This document shows, in pieces, positions 7,140 through 10,665 of a stretch of DNA of 10,665 bases. The stretch spans positions 1 through 10,665 of the forward strand of contig JBJYWI010000075.1 of NCBI GenBank assembly GCA_046259385.1. Reading direction: 5' to 3'. Below the pieces are notes generated by a model, which saw only the letters and a list, made by a program, of their open reading frames with translations, did no database searches and was not told where the DNA came from. The stretch is from CAVWDI01 sp046259385. Its GTDB lineage: Bacteria; Chloroflexota; Anaerolineae; Anaerolineales; UBA4823. A program made the translations under genes and the position numbers. Each line of letters begins with the position of its first letter. Positions within the stretch are counted from its first letter, which is position 1.

Positions 7140-9245
7140 TCAGATTTTAACTATGACTTTCGTGCCTTTGCCTGGAGAAGTTTCAATCGCAAGATTTCCG
7201 CCTAACTTTTTAGATCTTTCGAGCATATTTTTGATTCCATGACCACCTTTCATCGAAGTTTCGCCTTCGTAGGAAAAACCACAACCATCATCTTCAATTT
7301 CCATAATAGTTTGACCATTTGAACTGATCAATTTTATAACTACTGACCTTGCAGATGAGTGTTTTAAGGTATTGTTCAAAGCTTCCTGGGCAATCTGGTA
7401 AAGTTCATAGTTATTTTTGCTGCCAAGGTTAATATTTTGATCGCCAATCAACTGTGTCCTAAAGCCAGATCGTTGTTCAACCGCTTCTATCCTGTTCTTA
7501 AGAGCTTGATACAGACCATGATCAAGGTGGTCAACAGGTAGTAATTCGTATACCATTAATCGCATCTCCCGTAATGCTTGTTGAGCTTGGTTCTCCAATC
7601 GATTAAGGTATTCTTCTGTGAGTTTCACCTGATTTTGATTTAGAATTCGTTTTCCGGCGCCTGCGAACAGTACCTGGCTGTAAAGCATTTGTGTGATCGA
7701 ATCATGCAGATCACGCGCTAATCTCTGCCGTTCTTCAAGAACAGCAGCAGCTTCAGCTTTTGAAATTAGCTGCTCTCTCTCGATAAAAATTCCAAGCTGG
7801 TCAGCAAGAGAATTGAATAGTGAAAAGTCATTTTCCGAGTAAATACGAAGGGTTTTATTAAAGCAAATAAGAATCCCGATTGGTAAGCTTTTTGAAAAAA
7901 TAGGAGTGAATAATATTTGGAATTTCTCATTTGAAGGAAAGAAATCGAAAGAAGACATTTCATTCGGGTTGATGACAAGTGGTCTTTCCCCACCAAATAA
8001 CAATTCCATAGTATCTGAAGAAGGTTTAATACTTTTTGGTAAAGAAAAATCCATTTTATTCTGGGATTGATATACCTCTAATTCAAACTCATTATTTGAT
8101 TGGTTCTTCAGATAGACAGCGCTTGCGTATGTATTCATTGATCCAATTGCATGCGATAAAATTTTGTCGATAATGTTATCGAGTTGGAGTTGTTTTGAAG
8201 CATATGTATTTATGTCAAACAGAACAGATAGATGGTTGGACCGGGTATTGATTTTATTTTCCAGTTCTTCAAGCAGTATTACTCTTTCTAAGGAACTTGC
8301 GGCAATTTCGGAAATAAATACGAACTGACCAATCTCGGTTAATCCGAATTCGCGCATATTTTCAAATCCAATAAACAAAATCCCTTTAGAAATATCACTG
8401 GATTTTAGGCTGACTATCACAGCGGTTTCAAGACCTTCCAATAATTCCGAAGAATAATTTTGGAGGCTATCTTGTTGGTAAATATTTTTCTTATTTAAAA
8501 TTTTTGGTTCACCGGACAGTAGAACGTCCCAGAGAGTTTTAGTAGCCTTGGAAAATGAAGCTCCGATCAGGTTGGATTCAGTTCCGTACCTGACGACAAG
8601 ATTCTGCCCAGATTGATCCGGGAAAAGAATCAGACATCTCTGAGCTCCAAATAAAACCCCAATATGTTTGAATAATGCATCAAGGATAATTTCATATCCT
8701 TCTGCCTGTCCAAGCGCTATACTTAAAGCTGTTATCCCTTCAAGTTCTTCAGTTTTCCGTGTAAATTGTTCATGAAGCCAAGCTTTTTCAATAAGCAAGA
8801 CGATTTGGCTCGCAAATGTCTGTATCATCACGCCATCAGATGGTCCGTAAATATCCTTTTTTAAGGAGCCAAGAGATAAAAAACCAATCAGTTTGTCTCG
8901 GATAATCAAAGGCGCGCCGATCCAGCTCCGGATTGAATCCATCCCTTCCCAATCTTTGAACCGGTTATCGAGTTGGATATCTTTAAAGATTAGAGGCTTT
9001 TTTTCTTCTGCAATTTGGGTAATGATGGGGTCGTCAGATTTTCGCAGTGATAAAAGGCGATCTTTTCCTGTATGGCTGTCCCGGTTCAAGATTAGATGGT
9101 AATTCTCATCCAGGATAAATAAACCTGCCCTGTCATATTCAAAAACTTCACGCAGATTCACCAGTACAATTTCAAGGGCTTGATCGAGATCAACAGCTTG
9201 AGCGAGAGCATGTATAAAATTCCGGATTACATCAGTTTCGCTCAT
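7140..9245 (-). CDS. Soluble multi-GAF sensor histidine kinase (HisKA_3, NarX-like core)
   Basis: This 701-residue kinase has no signal peptide or membrane helix, so it should sense a cytoplasmic or diffusible cue. Residues ~10-155 are a clear GAF domain ('ALEIVLVNLREVFEYDRAGL', 'SWIGAPLIIRDKLIGFLSL'). Residues ~165-325 and ~335-495 look like two further, more divergent GAF domains. Residues ~503-570 form the HisKA_3 dimerisation domain with phosphoacceptor His514 in 'ERQRLARDLHDSITQMLYSQ'. Residues ~610-701 are the HATPase_c domain: N-box 'QIAQEALNNTLKHS', G1 'DDGCGF' (652-657), 'GGHGIKNMLERS', G2 'SPGKGTKV'. The partner regulator follows at two nt. I see no heme or Fe-S motif in the GAF domains, so the ligand cannot be named. 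No strong ribosome site precedes the ATG at 9245. The 150-nt gap upstream is AT-rich and probably contains the promoter, but no convincing box pair was found. Confidence 0.93.
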   Translation of the reverse strand: MSETDVIRNFIHALAQAVDLDQALEIVLVNLREVFEYDRAGLFILDENYHLILNRDSHTGKDRLLSLRKSDDPIITQIAEEKKPLIFKDIQLDNRFKDWEGMDSIRSWIGAPLIIRDKLIGFLSLGSLKKDIYGPSDGVMIQTFASQIVLLIEKAWLHEQFTRKTEELEGITALSIALGQAEGYEIILDALFKHIGVLFGAQRCLILFPDQSGQNLVVRYGTESNLIGASFSKATKTLWDVLLSGEPKILNKKNIYQQDSLQNYSSELLEGLETAVIVSLKSSDISKGILFIGFENMREFGLTEIGQFVFISEIAASSLERVILLEELENKINTRSNHLSVLFDINTYASKQLQLDNIIDKILSHAIGSMNTYASAVYLKNQSNNEFELEVYQSQNKMDFSLPKSIKPSSDTMELLFGGERPLVINPNEMSSFDFFPSNEKFQILFTPIFSKSLPIGILICFNKTLRIYSENDFSLFNSLADQLGIFIEREQLISKAEAAAVLEERQRLARDLHDSITQMLYSQVLFAGAGKRILNQNQVKLTEEYLNRLENQAQQALREMRLMVYELLPVDHLDHGLYQALKNRIEAVEQRSGFRTQLIGDQNINLGSKNNYELYQIAQEALNNTLKHSSARSVVIKLISSNGQTIMEIEDDGCGFSYEGETSMKGGHGIKNMLERSKKLGGNLAIETSPGKGTKVIVKI

Positions 9246-9395
9246 GTTTACAAGTTTATCAATATTAGATAGCTTAGGGTTTAATACTGAATATTATGAA
9301 GACTAAATTAAATTAAAAAGTTTTGCTAATTTTCCAGCATCAGTAGTCAGAATTCTAACCTGGATAGAAAATGTGACGAAGCCGAAAGCCAGTTT

Positions 9396-10166
9396 CTATA
9401 ATTCGTCTGCAAGTAACTGTTCAATTCTGAGCTTAAAATCCGCTTCTGAGTCACCACCTATTGCGATATCGCGAATCACACCCTGTTTGTCAATAAAAAA
9501 CGATGTTGGCAGGAACAATACTTGATACGATTTCCAGAATGTCTCTCCATGATCAAGGATCACGGGAAAAGTCAACCCCTTCTCATTGACAGTTCTGTTT
9601 ACATCTTCAAGGCTGTCATCCTCAATTCCATTAACACTCAGAATGATCAGGTTTTCACCCTGATAAGTTCTGTGCAGATTTTCCAGAGCGACCAATTCAT
9701 CCATGCAAGGCACACACCAAGATTTCCAGTAATTCAACACCACATTTTTACCACGCAAATCAGAAAGAGTTATATTTGATCCTGTAAGTGTAGTGAGAGA
9801 AAATTCTGGCGCTGAAAAACCCTTAGAAGGGTCCACCGGAGGACGTTCTATTTCAACAACCTGGGCGCCATCGTTCTCTTCAACGTTTGCAGTAATTTGA
9901 TTTTCTTCGTCAGAAAGGTCAATCTTTTCAGATTCCTGCTCGATATCCTGCACTTCAGAATTCCCGTCTCCATTTTCAATATCTTGAACTTCGATCTGGT
10001 TTGTTTGTGATCCCTTTGTGCTGTTTGCTAGGTTGTATTCCGCAGTTCCTAACTCCTCCTGGGGCTGATTTTCAGAACCTTCAGACAAATCACTGCTGCT
10101 GCACCCGTATAGTAAAAGAGTTGAAGCAATAAAAAATAAACTGAAGAACTTTAATATCTTATTCAT
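9396..10166 (-). CDS. TlpA/ResA-like thiol-disulfide oxidoreductase lipoprotein
   Basis: This 256-residue exported protein has a lipoprotein signal peptide (MNKILK, hydrophobic 7-20, lipobox LYGC with Cys22). A Ser/Glu/Asp/Gln/Asn-rich linker spans ~23-115 and contains the near-repeat EVQDIE at ~59 and ~71. The thioredoxin-like domain covers ~116-256: 'KGFSAPEFSLTTLTGSNITL', the redox motif WCVPC (Cys151, Cys154), 'VILDHGETFWKSYQV' and the cis-Pro segment FLPTSFFID (Pro220). Members of this family act outside the cytoplasmic membrane as reductants or thiol-disulfide exchangers, for example in cytochrome c maturation. No cytochrome-maturation gene is visible here. It lies 100 nt after an ABC ATPase gene and 150 nt before the kinase, so it may be a single-gene unit. 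No clear ribosome site precedes the ATG. Confidence 0.93.
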   Translation of the reverse strand: MNKILKFFSLFFIASTLLLYGCSSSDLSEGSENQPQEELGTAEYNLANSTKGSQTNQIEVQDIENGDGNSEVQDIEQESEKIDLSDEENQITANVEENDGAQVVEIERPPVDPSKGFSAPEFSLTTLTGSNITLSDLRGKNVVLNYWKSWCVPCMDELVALENLHRTYQGENLIILSVNGIEDDSLEDVNRTVNEKGLTFPVILDHGETFWKSYQVLFLPTSFFIDKQGVIRDIAIGGDSEADFKLRIEQLLADEL

Positions 10167-10226
10167 AGGTTTATTGACTAATATATTCTTTATTTGGATT
10201 GGATTACTGCAAAATATCGAGGTGGG

Positions 10227-10232
10227 ATTATA
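10227..10232 (-). promoter_or_regulatory. Candidate -10 box for the TlpA-like gene
   Basis: A perfect TATAAT is read on the - strand about 60 nt before the ATG at 10166. The best -35 candidate is TTTAGC at 10254-10249, 16 nt upstream, which is poor. This supports separate transcription of the thiol-disulfide gene but is weak evidence on its own. Confidence 0.3.
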
Positions 10233-10266
10233 CCGTCCAGTGATTAAAGCTAAATTAGATATAGAA

Positions 10267-10665
10267 TTAATTCTTTTTTGTTTTTAAGACTCCATCTTCG
10301 AGTACCAATTTTTTCCATATCGGTCCTTCCCAGAAGGTATTTCTCACTTCTCTATCTTGTTCCAGCATTGTCTTGTAGTGGGAATGAATATTACTTGCGA
10401 GGATTTCTGGTACGCCATCTTCAATTACCTGGCCATTATCCATAACGAGTACTCTATCAAATCGAGCGGTTTCAGTGATATCATGTGAAATAAATATCAA
10501 AGTCGCGAATTTCCATAGTTCTCTTGTTCGTTCGAGCAGTTCACCGCGCTGCTTTCTGTCTAGACCTCTGAAAGGTTCATCCAGGATCACCAGGCGGATT
10601 TTCTCTCTAGTAAGGGCACGCCCTAATCTGACGCGTTGACCTTCTCCTCCAGATACAAGACCTCC
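10267..10665 (-). CDS. ABC transporter ATP-binding domain, C-terminal part (gene runs off window)
   Basis: The frame is open to the window edge and the visible 132 residues are the end of an ABC ATPase domain. It begins at the signature motif (VSGGEGQR, codons near 10653-10630) followed by 'VRLGRALTREKIRL'. Walker B VILDEPFRGLD lies near 10590-10558, and the switch histidine in 'LIFISHDITET' near 10500. The GTG at 10588-10590 is the Val of Walker B, not a start. After the ATPase core comes a tail of about 35 residues ending in 'FWEGPIWKKLVLEDGVLKT'. The signature and tail resemble large exporter-type ABC proteins with fused membrane and ATPase domains, but the Walker A and any membrane part are outside the window. 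Its substrate is unknown. Confidence 0.88.
   Translation of the reverse strand, partial: GGLVSGGEGQRVRLGRALTREKIRLVILDEPFRGLDRKQRGELLERTRELWKFATLIFISHDITETARFDRVLVMDNGQVIEDGVPEILASNIHSHYKTMLEQDREVRNTFWEGPIWKKLVLEDGVLKTKKN

Noticed and set aside
9360..9402. Inverted repeat ATAGAAA/TTTCTAT near the end of the TlpA-like gene as a terminator
   Set aside because: The stem is only 7 bp and AT-rich, the loop is about 22 nt, and no T tract follows on the - strand.
10267..10590. GTG at 10588-10590 as start of a short ABC protein
   Set aside because: That codon is the Val of the Walker B motif. The frame continues to the window edge and includes the ABC signature motif.
1..10665. CRISPR array, insertion sequence, tRNA or attachment site
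   Set aside because: By-eye reading found no regularly spaced repeats, transposase frame, terminal inverted repeats or tRNA-like cloverleaf. Gene order and codon use look uniform, with no sign of recent insertion.

Overview
The window is a bacterial chromosomal stretch, moderately AT-rich and densely coded. One partial gene on the left reads on the + strand; everything else reads on the - strand. The organism is probably a member of Chloroflexota (Anaerolineae-like). This is an inference from gene style: a group III / PPi-type phosphofructokinase paralog, a soluble multi-GAF NarL-type histidine kinase, a lipoprotein MFP adaptor paired with a duplicated FtsX permease, and a stand-alone B3/B4-domain protein. 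No rRNA or other marker gene is present to prove it.

Layout, left to right. Positions 1-498 (+) hold the 3' part of a B3/B4 (PheRS beta-like) domain protein. A 12-bp stem hairpin at 538-572 lies between the two convergent transcription units and probably terminates both. Positions 6142 to 600 (-) form a tight four-gene operon, in transcription order: a phosphofructokinase-like protein (6142-5003), an ABC ATPase of the LolD/MacB type (4976-4224), an 801-aa double-FtsX permease (4196-1791) and a lipoprotein membrane-fusion adaptor (1745-600). Gaps within it are 26, 27 and 45 nt. A 323-nt AT-rich non-coding region (6143-6465) carries promoter-like elements for this operon. Positions 9245 to 6466 (-) encode a GAF-rich cytoplasmic histidine kinase and a NarL/LuxR response regulator, two nt apart. 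Positions 10166-9396 (-) encode a TlpA/ResA-like thiol-disulfide lipoprotein. Positions 10665-10267 (-) hold the 3' end of an ABC ATPase whose gene begins outside the window.

How the genes work together: the ATPase, permease and adaptor make a complete MacAB/LolCDE-type export machine without an outer-membrane component in view. The kinase/regulator pair lies directly upstream on the same strand and could control the operon, but the sequence does not prove this. The most unusual point is the first gene of the exporter operon. It keeps the phosphofructokinase fold signatures but has lost the catalytic TIDND aspartates (now TIHNN) and the MGR arginine. It therefore looks like a pseudoenzyme or a repurposed sugar-phosphate/nucleotide-binding protein tied to an efflux system.
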